Assembly (NCBI GenBank): GCA_037367405.1
Contig: JAZKJV010010747.1
Location: 116,920 to 180,919, forward strand
From: Ottelia alismoides
Taxonomy: Eukaryota > Streptophyta > Magnoliopsida > Alismatales > Hydrocharitaceae
DNA: 64,000 bases
Direction: 5' to 3'
Position 1 is the stretch's first letter, and every line of letters starts with the position of its first letter. Under the pieces are notes generated by a model. The model was not told the DNA's origin and ran no database searches. It saw only the letters and a program-made list of their open reading frames with translations. This document shows positions 37,477 through 47,992 of the stretch, one piece after another. Both the position numbers and the translations under genes were made by a program.

Positions 37477-38262
37477 TCAATCTGCGATTGAGCCGTAAGC
37501 GTCAGCTTCAAGCTCGGCATCGCCATCGACGGCGACGTCCATCTCAACAAAATCGTCCTCGCCGGCCGCGAAATCCAGACTGTTTGCCTTGCCTTGAAGA
37601 ATGGCGGTCGCAGCACTCTGAACGTAAAGCTGTACGGCGCGAATCGAGTCATCGTTGCCAGGAATGACGTAGTCGATGCCAATCGGGCTGTTATTGGTAT
37701 CGACCACGCCAACAACCGGAATGCCCAACTTGCGGGCTTCACTGATGGCGTTCTTTTCGTAGCCGACATCCAGAACGAACAACAAGTCCGGCAAGCGATC
37801 CATATCACGGATACCGCCAAGGCCATGCACCAGCTTGTCCAGCTCACGCATCAACCCCAAACCTTCTTTCTTGCTAAACCGATTAAGACGGCCATCATCC
37901 CGCATAGATTCAAGCTCCTTCATCCGAGCAATCGACTGCTTGATGGTCTTGAAATTGGTCAACATGCCGCCTAACCACCGACAGTTAACATAGGGCATAC
38001 CGCAGCGGGACGCCTCGTCCTCGACAACCTTGCGGGTGGTTCGCTTGGTGCCGACGAATAGAATTCGGCCGCGATTGGCGGCGGTTTGTTCGAGGTACTT
38101 CATCGCCTCGACAAACAGCGGCAGCGTCTTCTCCAAGTTGATGATATGGATATTGCTGCGCGAGCCGAAGATGTAGGGAGCCATCTTCGGATTCCAATAG
38201 CGGGTCTGGTGGCCGAAATGAACGCCGGCCTCCAGCATTTGACGCATGGTCACAGTGGTCAT
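37477..38262 (-). CDS. rpsB: Small ribosomal subunit protein uS2
   Basis: [24 protein letters not shown] and ANNRGR-like cores plus [19 protein letters not shown] identify S2. The ATG at 38262 has GGAAG about 6 nt upstream and begins MTTVTMRQ; the frame continues upstream to 38277. The C-terminus is acidic ([20 protein letters not shown]). Confidence 0.97.
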   Translation of the reverse strand: MTTVTMRQMLEAGVHFGHQTRYWNPKMAPYIFGSRSNIHIINLEKTLPLFVEAMKYLEQTAANRGRILFVGTKRTTRKVVEDEASRCGMPYVNCRWLGGMLTNFKTIKQSIARMKELESMRDDGRLNRFSKKEGLGLMRELDKLVHGLGGIRDMDRLPDLLFVLDVGYEKNAISEARKLGIPVVGVVDTNNSPIGIDYVIPGNDDSIRAVQLYVQSAATAILQGKANSLDFAAGEDDFVEMDVAVDGDAELEADAYGSIAD

Positions 38263-38283
38263 AATTACTTCCGTCATTTATCT

Positions 38284-38299
38284 GGCCGCTTACGCGGCC
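38284..38299 (-). promoter_or_regulatory. Hairpin in the rpsB leader
   Basis: A perfect 6-bp stem GGCCGC/GCGGCC with a GTAA tetraloop (minus strand) stands about 20 nt upstream of the rpsB start. S2 autoregulation through its leader is known in E. coli; whether this element takes part is a guess. Confidence 0.4.
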
Positions 38300-38407
38300 G
38301 GGGGTTGTGCCTCCACATGTCCCGCCCGGCGACCATGACTCCGAAGAGTAAACGGCACCCCGCCGACCGTGACGACATGTGTGTGTGGTTGCCAAAAAAA
38401 GCAGGGC

Positions 38408-38436
38408 TTTATACCATAGCCTTCTTTTTTCAACAA
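38408..38436 (-). promoter_or_regulatory. Sigma-70 promoter of the rpsB operon
   Basis: On the minus strand, -35 TTGTTG (38431-38436) is separated by exactly 17 bp from -10 TATAAA (38408-38413). A GC-rich discriminator follows, as expected for a stringently controlled ribosomal promoter. It predicts a leader of about 138 nt. Confidence 0.65.
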
Positions 38437-38491
38437 TCCGCGCGGGTCAGGTACTCCTCCCGCAATGCTGGCGGAATGCCTACTCCCCTCA

Positions 38492-39295
38492 ATGAGCATC
38501 GTCCGCAAGACTCCCGAAGAAATCGCCAAGATGCGCGTTGCCGGCCGATTGGCCGCCGAGGTTCTTGAGATGATCGAACCCTATGTGGTTCCGGGCGTCA
38601 CGACCGAAGAGCTGGACGCAATCTGCCATCGCTACATTGTCGAGGAACAGCAGGCTATTCCTGCCCCCCTCAATTACCGCGGATTTCCGAAATCGATTTG
38701 CACATCGGTCAACCACCAAGTTTGTCACGGTATTCCTGGACCTAAACGTCTCAAGAGCGGTGATATCGTCAATGTCGATATCACGGTCATCAAGGATGGG
38801 TACCATGGCGATACCAGCAAATTGTTCCTGGTTGGCGAGGTACCATTGCGCGCGCGCCGCCTTGCCAGCGTTTGCCGTGAAGCGATGTTTCTCGGCATTG
38901 AGGAAATTCGCCCCGGCGAACGCATCGGCAATATCGGTCACGCCATTCAGCGACATGTGGAACGCAGCGGTTATTCGGTGGTTCAGGAGTTTTGCGGTCA
39001 CGGCATCGGCCGCGAGTTCCACGAGGAACCGCAGATTTTGCATTACGGCAAGCGCGATACGGGTCCCGTGATGGAACCTGGGATGATCTTCACCGTCGAA
39101 CCCATGATCAATTTGGGAAAACGCCACGTCAAAATCCTGCCTGATGGCTGGACAGCGGTGACCAAGGATCACAGCTTGTCCGCCCAATGGGAGCATACTG
39201 TCCTGGTAACCGAAAAAGGGTACGAAATCCTGACTTTACGGCGAGAAGAGCAACCACCCCTTGAACAGCACCACCGTCCTGCTGCCGGGCATTGA
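38492..39295 (+). CDS. map: Methionine aminopeptidase type I
   Basis: Removes N-terminal Met. Metal ligands are in DIVNVDITVIKDGYHGD, GHGIGREFHEEP and the C-terminal WEHTVLVTEKG. The ATG at 38492 (MSIVRKTPEE) fits the family; an upstream ATG at 38465 adds 9 residues. The C-terminus is extended by about 12 residues past the usual end and overlaps glnD by 35 bp. Confidence 0.96.
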   Translation: MSIVRKTPEEIAKMRVAGRLAAEVLEMIEPYVVPGVTTEELDAICHRYIVEEQQAIPAPLNYRGFPKSICTSVNHQVCHGIPGPKRLKSGDIVNVDITVIKDGYHGDTSKLFLVGEVPLRARRLASVCREAMFLGIEEIRPGERIGNIGHAIQRHVERSGYSVVQEFCGHGIGREFHEEPQILHYGKRDTGPVMEPGMIFTVEPMINLGKRHVKILPDGWTAVTKDHSLSAQWEHTVLVTEKGYEILTLRREEQPPLEQHHRPAAGH

Positions 39296-41909
39296 AAGCG
39301 AGACACCGGCCGCCGAACTGATCAAGCGGTTCAAGGAATGCATCAGCCAAAATTACGCCGATCTATTTGCGCGATTCGCTGGCGGCGTTCCCGCGGCCGA
39401 CTTGATCCGCGAGCGATCTGAATTCCTCGACCGGCTATTGTTTGTTTGTTGGCGGCATTTCCTCCGTGATGACGCGCAAAAATTAGCGCTGATCGCGGTT
39501 GGCGGCTACGGACGCCAGGAATTTCATCCATACTCGGATATCGATTTGCTGATTCTGCTGGAAAAGGACAGCAACTCCTCGGCGCACCAAATCTCCGCTT
39601 TAACTGATTTTTTCAATTTTCTTTGGGACATTGGCCTAAAGCCGGCGCAAAGCGTGCGCACGGTGGAGGAATGCGTCAGCATCGCCCGCGATGACCAGAC
39701 CATCATCACCAACCTGACGGAATCGCGCCTGGTCTGCGGCGCCGAAACGTTGTTCGCGCGACTTTGCCAGAACATCGGCACCGATCAGATTTGGCCGTCC
39801 GCCGCCTTTTTCACCGCCAAGATGGCCGAGCAGACGGCTCGCTATCTCAAGTATCACGATACCGCCTTCAATCTCGAACCCAATATCAAGGATGGCCCTG
39901 GGGGACTGCGGGACATTCAAACCATTGGCTGGATCATCAAGCGCCATTATGGAAGTGCCAGCTTACTCGAACTGATCCAGCAGGGCTGGTTGACCGAGGC
40001 GGAGTTCGAGGAGCTACAACAAGGCCAACATTTTCTCTGGCAAGTACGCTTTGCCTTGCATGCCTTGACCGGACGAGCCGAGGACCGATTGCTGTTCGAC
40101 CACCAGCGGCAAATCGCCCGACAGTTTGGCTACACCAGCGGCGACGTGAATCAGTCGGTGGAAATGTTCATGCAACGCTATTTCCGCACCGTCATGGCGC
40201 TGGAGCGACTCAATGACATGGTCTTACAGCTCTTCAAGGAAGTCGTGATCCATGGCGACGATGACTGTGTGATCCTGCCGCTCAACGATCACTTCCAGGC
40301 CGTGAACCGGTATGTTGAAGCACTGCGACCCGATGTCTTCGAGCGCGAACCGACCGCCCTCCTGCAAATCTTCGCCATCCTTCAACAGCACCCTGGCCTG
40401 ATTGGCATCCGCGCGGCGACCATCCGCCTGATCCGCCGCAATCTTCATCGCATCGACGATAACTTCCGGCGCAGCCCGGAGGCCTGCCGTCTCTTTATGG
40501 ATATCCTGCGGCTGCCGGGCGGCATTACCCATGTCCTTAACCGAATGAACCGCTATGGCGTTCTCGCCGCCTACCTGCCGGAGTTCGGGCGTGTCGTGGG
40601 GCGCATGCAGTACGATCTGTTCCATGTCTATACGGTGGACGAGCACACGCTGTTCGTCATCCGCAATCTTCGCCGCTTCAGCCTGGAGAGCTATCGCCAG
40701 GAAAATCCGCTCTGCAACGAGATTTTTGAGCTGATCGACAAACCCGAACTGCTCTACATCGCCGGACTGATGCACGACATCGCCAAGGGCCGCGGCGAGG
40801 ACCACTCCTTGGCTGGCGCCGATACCGCACGAGACTTTTGCCTGCGGCATGGGATCGGCGAGAAGGATGCCGAACTGGTGCAGTGGCTGGTCAAACATCA
40901 TCTGCTGATGTCGATGACGGCCCAACGTAAGGACATCGGCGATCCGGATGTCATCCATGAATTCGCCACGCTGGTCCGCGACCAGCACACACTTGACCAC
41001 TTGTACCTACTGACCGTCGCCGACATTCGTGCAACGAATCCCAATCTGTGGAATTCCTGGCGTGACGCTCTGCTAAAGGAATTGTATGTCGCGACCCGTT
41101 GGGCGTTGCTGCGCGGTTTGACCCAGCCCGTCGAACAGGCCGAGCGGGTCGCGGAAGTCAAGGCGAACAGTCGCGCCCACCTGAACCGGTTAGGCATTCC
41201 CGACAGAATCGTCGAGCGGGTCTGGGGAATGTTGAGTGATGAATACTTCCTGCGCTACCTGTCCGAGGAAGTGGTCTGGCATACCGTTGCATTGGGCAAT
41301 TTCAAAGCGGACGAATTGCCGCTCATCCTCCTGCGGCCGTTGAGCCAACGCGGCAGCGCAGAGATTTTCATCTTTGCCCGCAATCAGGATTTCATTTTTG
41401 CGCACAGCACGGCCGTGCTGGACCAACTGGGCCTGACGATTTTCGACGCAAAATTCGTCACTGCCCGAGACGGTTTCGTGCTGAACAGCTATCACGTTCT
41501 GGAACAGTCGGGCGAGCCGATACGCGACCAGTTACGACAGATGCAGATTTGCACGCGGGTCAGGGAAGCCTTGATCCGTCCGGGCGGAGAACCCATTCAG
41601 GTTCACCGGCGGGAGACACGCCAAATCCGCCATTTCGCGGTACCGACACAGATTTATTTCCACGACGATCCACACCAGCGGTATACCACTTTGGAACTCG
41701 TGGCAACGGACCGGCCCGGATTGCTATCCAAGGTGGGATTAGCGTTCCTGCGCTGCAACGCCCATCTGTACAACGCCAAAATATCGACCATTGGTAGTCG
41801 CGCCGAGGATATTTTCTTCCTGACAGGCCCTGATCATCGACCAATGGCTTCGCCCGCGGCGCGCCGCGAACTGAGTGAGGTCATACTCGAACTGGTCGGC
41901 GAACGCTGA
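39261..41909 (+). CDS. glnD: Bifunctional [protein-PII] uridylyltransferase / UMP-removing enzyme
   Basis: Nitrogen sensor that modifies PII. The nucleotidyltransferase motif GGYGRQEFHPYSDIDLLIL is near residue 75, the HD hydrolase motif is HDIAKGRGEDHS, and there are two C-terminal ACT domains. 882 residues, full length. The start is TTG at 39261, inside the end of map, with a weak SD (GAGAAGAG). Confidence 0.95.
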   Translation: MNSTTVLLPGIESETPAAELIKRFKECISQNYADLFARFAGGVPAADLIRERSEFLDRLLFVCWRHFLRDDAQKLALIAVGGYGRQEFHPYSDIDLLILLEKDSNSSAHQISALTDFFNFLWDIGLKPAQSVRTVEECVSIARDDQTIITNLTESRLVCGAETLFARLCQNIGTDQIWPSAAFFTAKMAEQTARYLKYHDTAFNLEPNIKDGPGGLRDIQTIGWIIKRHYGSASLLELIQQGWLTEAEFEELQQGQHFLWQVRFALHALTGRAEDRLLFDHQRQIARQFGYTSGDVNQSVEMFMQRYFRTVMALERLNDMVLQLFKEVVIHGDDDCVILPLNDHFQAVNRYVEALRPDVFEREPTALLQIFAILQQHPGLIGIRAATIRLIRRNLHRIDDNFRRSPEACRLFMDILRLPGGITHVLNRMNRYGVLAAYLPEFGRVVGRMQYDLFHVYTVDEHTLFVIRNLRRFSLESYRQENPLCNEIFELIDKPELLYIAGLMHDIAKGRGEDHSLAGADTARDFCLRHGIGEKDAELVQWLVKHHLLMSMTAQRKDIGDPDVIHEFATLVRDQHTLDHLYLLTVADIRATNPNLWNSWRDALLKELYVATRWALLRGLTQPVEQAERVAEVKANSRAHLNRLGIPDRIVERVWGMLSDEYFLRYLSEEVVWHTVALGNFKADELPLILLRPLSQRGSAEIFIFARNQDFIFAHSTAVLDQLGLTIFDAKFVTARDGFVLNSYHVLEQSGEPIRDQLRQMQICTRVREALIRPGGEPIQVHRRETRQIRHFAVPTQIYFHDDPHQRYTTLELVATDRPGLLSKVGLAFLRCNAHLYNAKISTIGSRAEDIFFLTGPDHRPMASPAARRELSEVILELVGER

Positions 41910-42737
41910 ACGCGGGGTATTGCACCCCGCGTCCAAAAGCGCCTTCAGTGCCGGCTTTCGGGCTGGCGCTTGGCCGGTGCCCTCAGACAAATCGCCATAG
42001 CCGAGTCGGCGATGGAATAACTCAAACACCAATCCCCAGCATTGATAAGCCAGCGCAGGGTCGAAACGATGACCCTCGTCACGCATGAAGGCGTGGGCGC
42101 CGTTGAATTCGTGCCAGGTGTATCGCGCGCCGACTTCTTCGAGACGCGCCTTGATCAAATTACGCCCTTCCAGCGGGATGTGCGGATCCTGACGCCCCCA
42201 GATGTGCAGCAACTCGCCCTTGATCTCGCCAGCGCGGGCCAGTGAGTCGTCACTCATGCCCTTGCCGAGGCTGCGTTTGTGCAGGTCGGTGGCGTAAAAG
42301 CACGCCGTCGCCAGGACGTCGGGATTCATCGCCGCGCGAAATGCCAAATGCCCGCCGATGCAGATACCCATCACCCCGAGTTGACCGGTGCAACTGTCCA
42401 GTGACTTGATGTAATCCAGCATGGCCCGTGCGTCGCTGTCATAAGCGGACACTTCCTTGGTGACCTTGTGCGCATTACCGCGCGCCGCACCCTCGTCATC
42501 GTAGGGGATGACGGTGCCCGCCGGCTCGAGTTCGTGATAAATCTCGGGACACGCAACAACGAATCCGTGACCCGCCAGCATGGCCGCGGCGCGCCGGATC
42601 GGACCGGTTACCTGAAAGATTTCCGAGAACATCAGTATGCCCGGATAGCGCCCTGGCGCGACGGGGCGGAATACATGCGCGCGCATCTTCCCGGTCGGGG
42701 TTTCAATGTCGGCGGTTTCGTCGTCTCTAATGATCAT
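41739..42737 (-). CDS. Dienelactone hydrolase family protein
   Basis: Alpha/beta hydrolase with nucleophile Cys in GVMGICIGGHLAF, Asp in IWGRQDPHIP and His in FNGAHAFMRD, the Cys-Asp-His triad of DLH enzymes. The recognisable domain ends near residue 245 (FHRRLGYGD). The following ~85 residues have no family similarity that I can see, and the last 171 bp are antisense to glnD. A single frame change near 41970 would bring an earlier stop, so the tail may be an artefact or a stop-loss. Confidence 0.85.
   Translation of the reverse strand: MIIRDDETADIETPTGKMRAHVFRPVAPGRYPGILMFSEIFQVTGPIRRAAAMLAGHGFVVACPEIYHELEPAGTVIPYDDEGAARGNAHKVTKEVSAYDSDARAMLDYIKSLDSCTGQLGVMGICIGGHLAFRAAMNPDVLATACFYATDLHKRSLGKGMSDDSLARAGEIKGELLHIWGRQDPHIPLEGRNLIKARLEEVGARYTWHEFNGAHAFMRDEGHRFDPALAYQCWGLVFELFHRRLGYGDLSEGTGQAPARKPALKALLDAGCNTPRSAFADQFEYDLTQFAARRGRSHWSMIRACQEENILGATTNGRYFGVVQMGVAAQER
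41911..41931. terminator. Hairpin immediately after glnD
   Basis: A perfect 8-bp stem CGCGGGGT/ACCCCGCG begins 2 nt after the glnD stop, without a T-run. It lies inside the open frame of the opposing hydrolase, which supports the idea that the hydrolase gene originally ended before it. Confidence 0.5.
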
Positions 42738-42852
42738 GTCTTGAAATAATGGCTGGTGGGATAAAACAGGTGGGCAGCGACCCCCTGCCTTAAGCGCCAG
42801 CGGGTCTTACATCAGTTCTACGGAAGTAACGGGCCGGAAATCGGCTCGTGGC

Positions 42853-44328
42853 TTAATCGACGTCGTGCCAAACAAAACCATCGCGTGACAACAGTTCGGC
42901 GGACGCGGCCGGCCCCCAAGTCCCGGCCGCGTAGTGGAGCGGCCCGCTGCGGTCAGCCGCCCAAGTGTCGAGAATGGGTTCGACCCAACGCCAAGCCTGC
43001 TCAAGCTCGTCCTGACGGACGAACAGGGACTGATTGCCTCGCAGTATGTCCAGCAATAGCCGCTCATACCCCTCGGAGCGCCGCGCCGTGGACGTGTCAG
43101 CGAAGTTAAGGTCGAGAAAGACCGGCTGAATCTCCATGATGTCGCCTGGCTGCTTGGCGAACAGGTAAAGCCGCATGTATTCATCCGGCTGGAGACGGAT
43201 CACCAGCTTGGCGGGCGTATTTGCCACACCAGGCGCTAACGGGAATATCTGATGCGGCACATCGCGAAAATTAACGACGATTTCGGCTAGGCGGGTCGGC
43301 AGTCGCTTGCCGGTAAACAGATAGAACGGCACGCCGGCCCAACGCCAGTTGGCGATCTCCGCCTTGATCGCCACGAAGGTTTCGGTCTGACTATCGGGCG
43401 GAATTTGCGCCTCGTTCAAATAGCCCGGAACGGTTTCGCCGCCAATCACGCCGCCGCGATATTGGCCACGCACGGTTTTATTGGCGACATCCTCAGGCTT
43501 GAACGGCACCAGCGCCTTCAAAACCTTCAGCTTCTCGTCCCGAATCGCGTTGGAATCCAAACTGACCGGCGGCTCCATCGCGACAAAACAGAGCAGTTGC
43601 AGCAAGTGATTTTGCACCATGTCGCGAAGCGCGCCAGTCCCTTCGTAGAACCCGCCGCGACTGCCGATGCCAACCTCTTCGGCGATGGTGATCTGCACAT
43701 TGCTGACCCACATGCGTTGCCACAAGGGCTCGAACAGCGCATTGCCGAACCTCAAGGCCATCAGGTTCTGGACCGACTCCTTACCCAAATAATGGTCGAT
43801 GCGGTAAACCTGTCGCTCCTGATAGTGGCGACCGACGGCTTCGGTGATGGCATTGCTGGATGCCAGATCGTGGCCCAAAGGCTTTTCCAGGACGACTCGA
43901 TGATTCGGTCCGTTCAGTCCCTGCGCCGCAAGGTTTTCGCAAACCGCCGTGAACAGATTCGGCGCAACCGAAAGGAAAAACACGGTGACCTCGGACGGCG
44001 CCTGATCAAGCGCTTCCTTCAATCCCGCGTAGTCTTGCGGCTGACCGACATCGACGCGCACGTAAAAGACATTTTTTCTGAAATCGGCCCAGACTTCGTC
44101 TTCCCATTCGCCTTTGGGAATGAACTGCCGAGCCTTTTCCTCGGCGGTTTGTAAATAGGTTTCGGTCGTTAGATTCTGCCGGCCCAGGCAAAGAATCCGA
44201 CCTCTGCCGGCCAACTGCCCGTTCCGATGCAGCTGGTACATGCCGGGCAAAAGCTTCCGCGCAACCAGATCACCGGTTCCGCCGAAAAACACCATATTGA
44301 ACGTTTCCGGAAATGCGCCCTGACTCAC
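42853..44328 (-). CDS. zwf: Glucose-6-phosphate 1-dehydrogenase
   Basis: Oxidises glucose 6-phosphate to 6-phosphogluconolactone. NADP-binding FFGGTGDLVARKLLP and the active-site RIDHYLGKE are present. The GTG at 44328 has GAGGA about 9 nt upstream and gives 491 residues, the standard length; the frame runs upstream to 44475 without conserved sequence. It is divergent from edd-eda. Confidence 0.96.
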   Translation of the reverse strand: MSQGAFPETFNMVFFGGTGDLVARKLLPGMYQLHRNGQLAGRGRILCLGRQNLTTETYLQTAEEKARQFIPKGEWEDEVWADFRKNVFYVRVDVGQPQDYAGLKEALDQAPSEVTVFFLSVAPNLFTAVCENLAAQGLNGPNHRVVLEKPLGHDLASSNAITEAVGRHYQERQVYRIDHYLGKESVQNLMALRFGNALFEPLWQRMWVSNVQITIAEEVGIGSRGGFYEGTGALRDMVQNHLLQLLCFVAMEPPVSLDSNAIRDEKLKVLKALVPFKPEDVANKTVRGQYRGGVIGGETVPGYLNEAQIPPDSQTETFVAIKAEIANWRWAGVPFYLFTGKRLPTRLAEIVVNFRDVPHQIFPLAPGVANTPAKLVIRLQPDEYMRLYLFAKQPGDIMEIQPVFLDLNFADTSTARRSEGYERLLLDILRGNQSLFVRQDELEQAWRWVEPILDTWAADRSGPLHYAAGTWGPAASAELLSRDGFVWHDVD

Positions 44329-44508
44329 CGTTGTATCCTCGGTTGTTGTGGTTTGCCGGCCAGAACCCACTCGCCCGCTGGACAGGCCAGCGATGCCATC
44401 AAGCCCGCAAGGAAATGTTTCCAATAGTACTTGGACGCCCCCCGAGCTGTCCAGGAACGCCCCCCTCGAACGCAATCAATCCGGACGGTTGACAAAACTC
44501 CGCTATCG

Positions 44509-44536
44509 TTGACACTGAGTTGCCGCTTGAATTATC
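44509..44536 (+). promoter_or_regulatory. Candidate promoter of edd-eda
   Basis: A perfect -35 TTGACA (44509-44514) is followed after 16 bp by ATTATC. A second TTGACA begins 20 bp earlier at 44489. The site lies in the zwf/edd divergent gap. I could not identify a HexR operator with confidence. Confidence 0.4.
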
Positions 44537-44622
44537 GTGAACGGCTGCTTTTAAAAAGGCGTGCCCACTTGCGGCGCGCAAGAGTAAGCACCCCTGATTT
44601 CATCCCAATCTCCGGCTCGCTC

Positions 44623-46482
44623 ATGTCAGTCCATCCCACACTAACGAACGTCACCAACCGCATTCGCGCTCGAAGCCAAGCCCGCCGCGAAGCTTATCTT
44701 GCTCGACAGCAGGCAGCTTACCAGAGCGGCGTGACCCGACATCGCATCAACTGCACGAACGTCGCCCATGCACAGGCGGCAATGCCGCCTCAGGACAAGC
44801 ATTTATTCAAACTAGACTTGGCGCCGAATATCGGCATTGTCACGGCCTACAATGACATGCTGTCGGCGCACCAACCGTTCGAGCATTACCCCGAAATCAT
44901 AAAATCCGAGGTGCGCAAGTGCGGCGCCACGGCGCAAGTGGCAGGTGGCGTGCCCGCCATGTGCGACGGGATCACCCAAGGCCAGACCGGCATGGAGCTG
45001 TCGCTGTTCTCGCGCGACGTGATTGCGCTCTCGACTGCGGTCTCCTTGTCGCACAACGTTTTCGACGGCGGGATGTTCCTCGGCGTTTGCGACAAAATTG
45101 TCCCCGGACTCTTGATCGGCGCGCTTCGCTTCGGGCACTTGCCGGGCATTTTTGTTCCCGCCGGCCCGATGACCTCCGGACTTTCGAACTCCGAAAAAGC
45201 TCGAATTCGCCAGCTATTCGCCGAAGGCAAGGCCGATCGCGAGGCGCTGCTGGAATCGGAAATGGCCTCCTATCACAGCGCCGGCACCTGCACGTTCTAT
45301 GGCACCGCCAACAGTAATCAGATGTTGTTGGAAATCATGGGTCTGCAATTGCCTGGCGCGTCGTTCGTCAATCCAGGTACACCGCTGCGCGACGAACTCA
45401 CCCGTGAGGCCGCGCGCCAGATCGTTCAGCTTGCCGAGAGCAAATCCGCGCCATCCCTTTCCGACATCGTCGATGAGCGCGCAATCGTCAACGGCATTGT
45501 CGGCTTGCTGGCCACCGGCGGCTCGACCAATCACACCATCCATTTGATCGCGATTGCCCGCGCCGCCGGCATCGAGATCAACTGGGACGACTTCAGCGAC
45601 CTGTCCGCCGATGTGCCGCTTTTGGCGCGTGTTTACCCCAACGGCAAGGCCGACGTGAATCACTTCCACGCCGCTGGCGGCATGGCATTCCTGATTCGGG
45701 AACTGCTCGACGCTGGACTGCTGCACGAGAACGTCGAAACCGTCATGGGCACGGGTTTGCGCCGCTGGACACTGGAGCCTTGGATGGACAATGGCGTCCT
45801 GGCTTGGCGTCCGGCACCGGCACATGCCACCGACCCGAAGGTACTCAGCACCGTCGCCGAACCGTTCAGCAGTAACGGCGGACTGGCGCTGGTGACTGGC
45901 AACCTGGGCCGCGGCGTCATCAAGCTATCCGCGGTCGCCGAGGAGAACCACGTCGTGCGCGCACCTGCGATCGTCTTTGACGACCAACAGGACCTGATCG
46001 ACGCCTTCAAGCGCGGCGAACTGGAACGCGATTTCATTGCCGTGCTGCGCTTCCAGGGACCCCGAGCCAACGGCATGCCCGAGCTGCATCAACTCACTCC
46101 GACGTTGGCTGTTTTGCAGGATCGCGGGTTTCAAGTCGCATTGGTAACCGACGGACGCATGTCCGGCGCATCGGGCAAAGTCCCAGCTGCGATTCACATC
46201 TCCCCGGAATGCGCCATGGGCGGCCCCTTGGCCAAGGTTCGCGACGGCGACATGCTACTGCTCAACGCGGCCCACGGTCGGCTCGAAGCCGAGGTTGATC
46301 CGGACGAATGGGAGCGTCGCGAAATCGCCACGCCGTCCTACCATGAGCACGGACCCATGCGGCAGCGACTCAGCGATCTCGCCGGCAATCAATTCGGCAA
46401 TGGCCGCGAACTGTTTACCGGCTTCCGGCAGTTGACCGAGAGCGCCGAACGGGGCTGTTTTACCTTCAGCTTCGACGACTGA
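44623..46482 (+). CDS. edd: 6-phosphogluconate dehydratase
   Basis: First committed enzyme of the Entner-Doudoroff pathway, making KDPG, with a [4Fe-4S] cluster. [51 protein letters not shown] and [13 protein letters not shown] are family hallmarks. The ATG at 44623 gives 619 residues, a normal length; the frame stays open to 44431. Confidence 0.96.
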   Translation: MSVHPTLTNVTNRIRARSQARREAYLARQQAAYQSGVTRHRINCTNVAHAQAAMPPQDKHLFKLDLAPNIGIVTAYNDMLSAHQPFEHYPEIIKSEVRKCGATAQVAGGVPAMCDGITQGQTGMELSLFSRDVIALSTAVSLSHNVFDGGMFLGVCDKIVPGLLIGALRFGHLPGIFVPAGPMTSGLSNSEKARIRQLFAEGKADREALLESEMASYHSAGTCTFYGTANSNQMLLEIMGLQLPGASFVNPGTPLRDELTREAARQIVQLAESKSAPSLSDIVDERAIVNGIVGLLATGGSTNHTIHLIAIARAAGIEINWDDFSDLSADVPLLARVYPNGKADVNHFHAAGGMAFLIRELLDAGLLHENVETVMGTGLRRWTLEPWMDNGVLAWRPAPAHATDPKVLSTVAEPFSSNGGLALVTGNLGRGVIKLSAVAEENHVVRAPAIVFDDQQDLIDAFKRGELERDFIAVLRFQGPRANGMPELHQLTPTLAVLQDRGFQVALVTDGRMSGASGKVPAAIHISPECAMGGPLAKVRDGDMLLLNAAHGRLEAEVDPDEWERREIATPSYHEHGPMRQRLSDLAGNQFGNGRELFTGFRQLTESAERGCFTFSFDD

Positions 46483-46525
46483 GCTCGTCGCCCCACAAAA
46501 CATTCACACTGGAGAGCCAAAGCTG

Positions 46526-47155
46526 ATGAATCTCGAGCAAATCATTGAAGCCACCAGCGTTATGCCGGTGATGGTCGTTGACCGCGTCGAGGATGCCGTC
46601 CCGCTGGCTCGCGCCTTGGTCGACGGCGGCATCCGCGTCCTGGAAATCACCCTGCGTACCGCCTCCGGACTCGAAGCCGTCCGAACCATCCGCGCGGAGG
46701 TTCCGGATGCCATTGTCGGCGTCGGGACCATTTCCACGCCGCAGCAACTTGAAGCGTCCATCAATGCCGGCGCCCAGTTCGGTGTCTCGCCCGGTTGCAC
46801 CCCGACCTTGCTCAAGACCATTCACGCCAGCCAGCTACCCTTCCTGCCCGGCGTCGCCACCACGTCCGAAGTGATGCAGGCACTGGAACTCGGCTTTACC
46901 GTGCAGAAGTTTTTCCCCGCGGTCGCGGCTGGGGGCATCAAGATGCTGGAGTCGTTTCGCGGACCTTTCCCGCAGGTGGCCTTCTGCCCGACCGGCGGAA
47001 TCAATCCACAGAATGCCACTGATTTCTTCAAGCTACCGAATGTCGTCTGCGTCGGCGGCTCCTGGCTGACACCCAAGGATCTGATCGCCAACGGCGACTG
47101 GGCCGCCATCACCCGCATCGCCGCCGAAGCAGCCGCGCTTAAGCCGGCGGCGTAA
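46526..47155 (+). CDS. eda: KDPG aldolase (2-keto-3-deoxy-6-phosphogluconate aldolase)
   Basis: Cleaves KDPG to pyruvate and glyceraldehyde 3-phosphate. The Schiff-base Lys lies in TVQKFFPA, the catalytic Glu in RVLEITLRT, and the phosphate-binding loop in CPTGGI. GGAGAG precedes the ATG. It lies 43 bp after edd, so an edd-eda operon is likely. Confidence 0.97.
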   Translation: MNLEQIIEATSVMPVMVVDRVEDAVPLARALVDGGIRVLEITLRTASGLEAVRTIRAEVPDAIVGVGTISTPQQLEASINAGAQFGVSPGCTPTLLKTIHASQLPFLPGVATTSEVMQALELGFTVQKFFPAVAAGGIKMLESFRGPFPQVAFCPTGGINPQNATDFFKLPNVVCVGGSWLTPKDLIANGDWAAITRIAAEAAALKPAA

Positions 47156-47423
47156 ACCATGTGCCGCCACGTGTTTAACGTAGCGGCCGCGTATTTTCTT
47201 TACGGCGCGCGACAGACGCGGCCCCTTGCGACTCGTAGGCCGAATCCGGAAATAATTCACTCGACTCGAACGAATTTCGGCATAGGCTATTGAACCAGAG
47301 TTGATGCGGCACCAGACCAAACCGGACCAGGTGCGCTTGAACCGGCGGCAGCGGAAGCCGCATTCGTTGCCCGCGATTGGGCAACCACGCCTTTTGTTGC
47401 AGTTCGGAGCGGGAGCATTAGCC

Positions 47424-47897
47424 GTGATTACTTCGACCATGCTAAGGATGATCGAGGACACCAGCGCCTCGGAAGTGACCGTCCTCAGGGAATTCGAAAT
47501 GGACGGCGCAAACTGCTGGGTCGTTCAACTAAGCGGTGCCGGTCATTCAGACCCCATTTTCGAACCAAGCTTCGGTGCCGAAATCTGCCGCTTTGAGGTG
47601 AATGGTCAAGTCTGCGTCATCATTCGCGCGATCGAGCCTCAACCAGCCGAAGCCGCCCCCCAGGATCTGACGCTAAGCCTAAGTGCCCGCGAATCCCAAA
47701 TCGCCGCCCTCGTCGCGCTCGGCTACCCCAACAAACTCGTCGCGCAAAAACTACGAATCAGCGAATGGACCGTCGCGACCTATCTTCGCCGAATCTTCGC
47801 CAAACTCGGCGTTGAATCCCGCGCCGCGATGACGTTTCGCTGCGCGTCGCTGATTGAAAAGCAACAGGCGAGTTGCGTGACGAAGCCGCACTTCTAA
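47424..47897 (+). CDS. LuxR-type (HTH_LuxR) DNA-binding protein
   Basis: 157 residues from the GTG at 47424 (GGGAG 8 nt upstream). The C-terminal ~65 residues are a LuxR/GerE helix-turn-helix (LSARESQIAALVALGYPNKLVAQKL, WTVATYLRRIFAKLGVESRA). The N-terminal ~85 residues are a short beta-rich region without a receiver Asp or PAS signature that I can see. The signal and targets are unknown. Confidence 0.82.
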   Translation: MITSTMLRMIEDTSASEVTVLREFEMDGANCWVVQLSGAGHSDPIFEPSFGAEICRFEVNGQVCVIIRAIEPQPAEAAPQDLTLSLSARESQIAALVALGYPNKLVAQKLRISEWTVATYLRRIFAKLGVESRAAMTFRCASLIEKQQASCVTKPHF

Positions 47898-47992
47898 ACC
47901 ATCGACAGGACGGATTCCTTTTTCCCGCCAGATGGTCCGAAAGCGAGTTATTCAAATGGATTGCCGCAAGCAGGCGATCTTGGGAATTAGCC

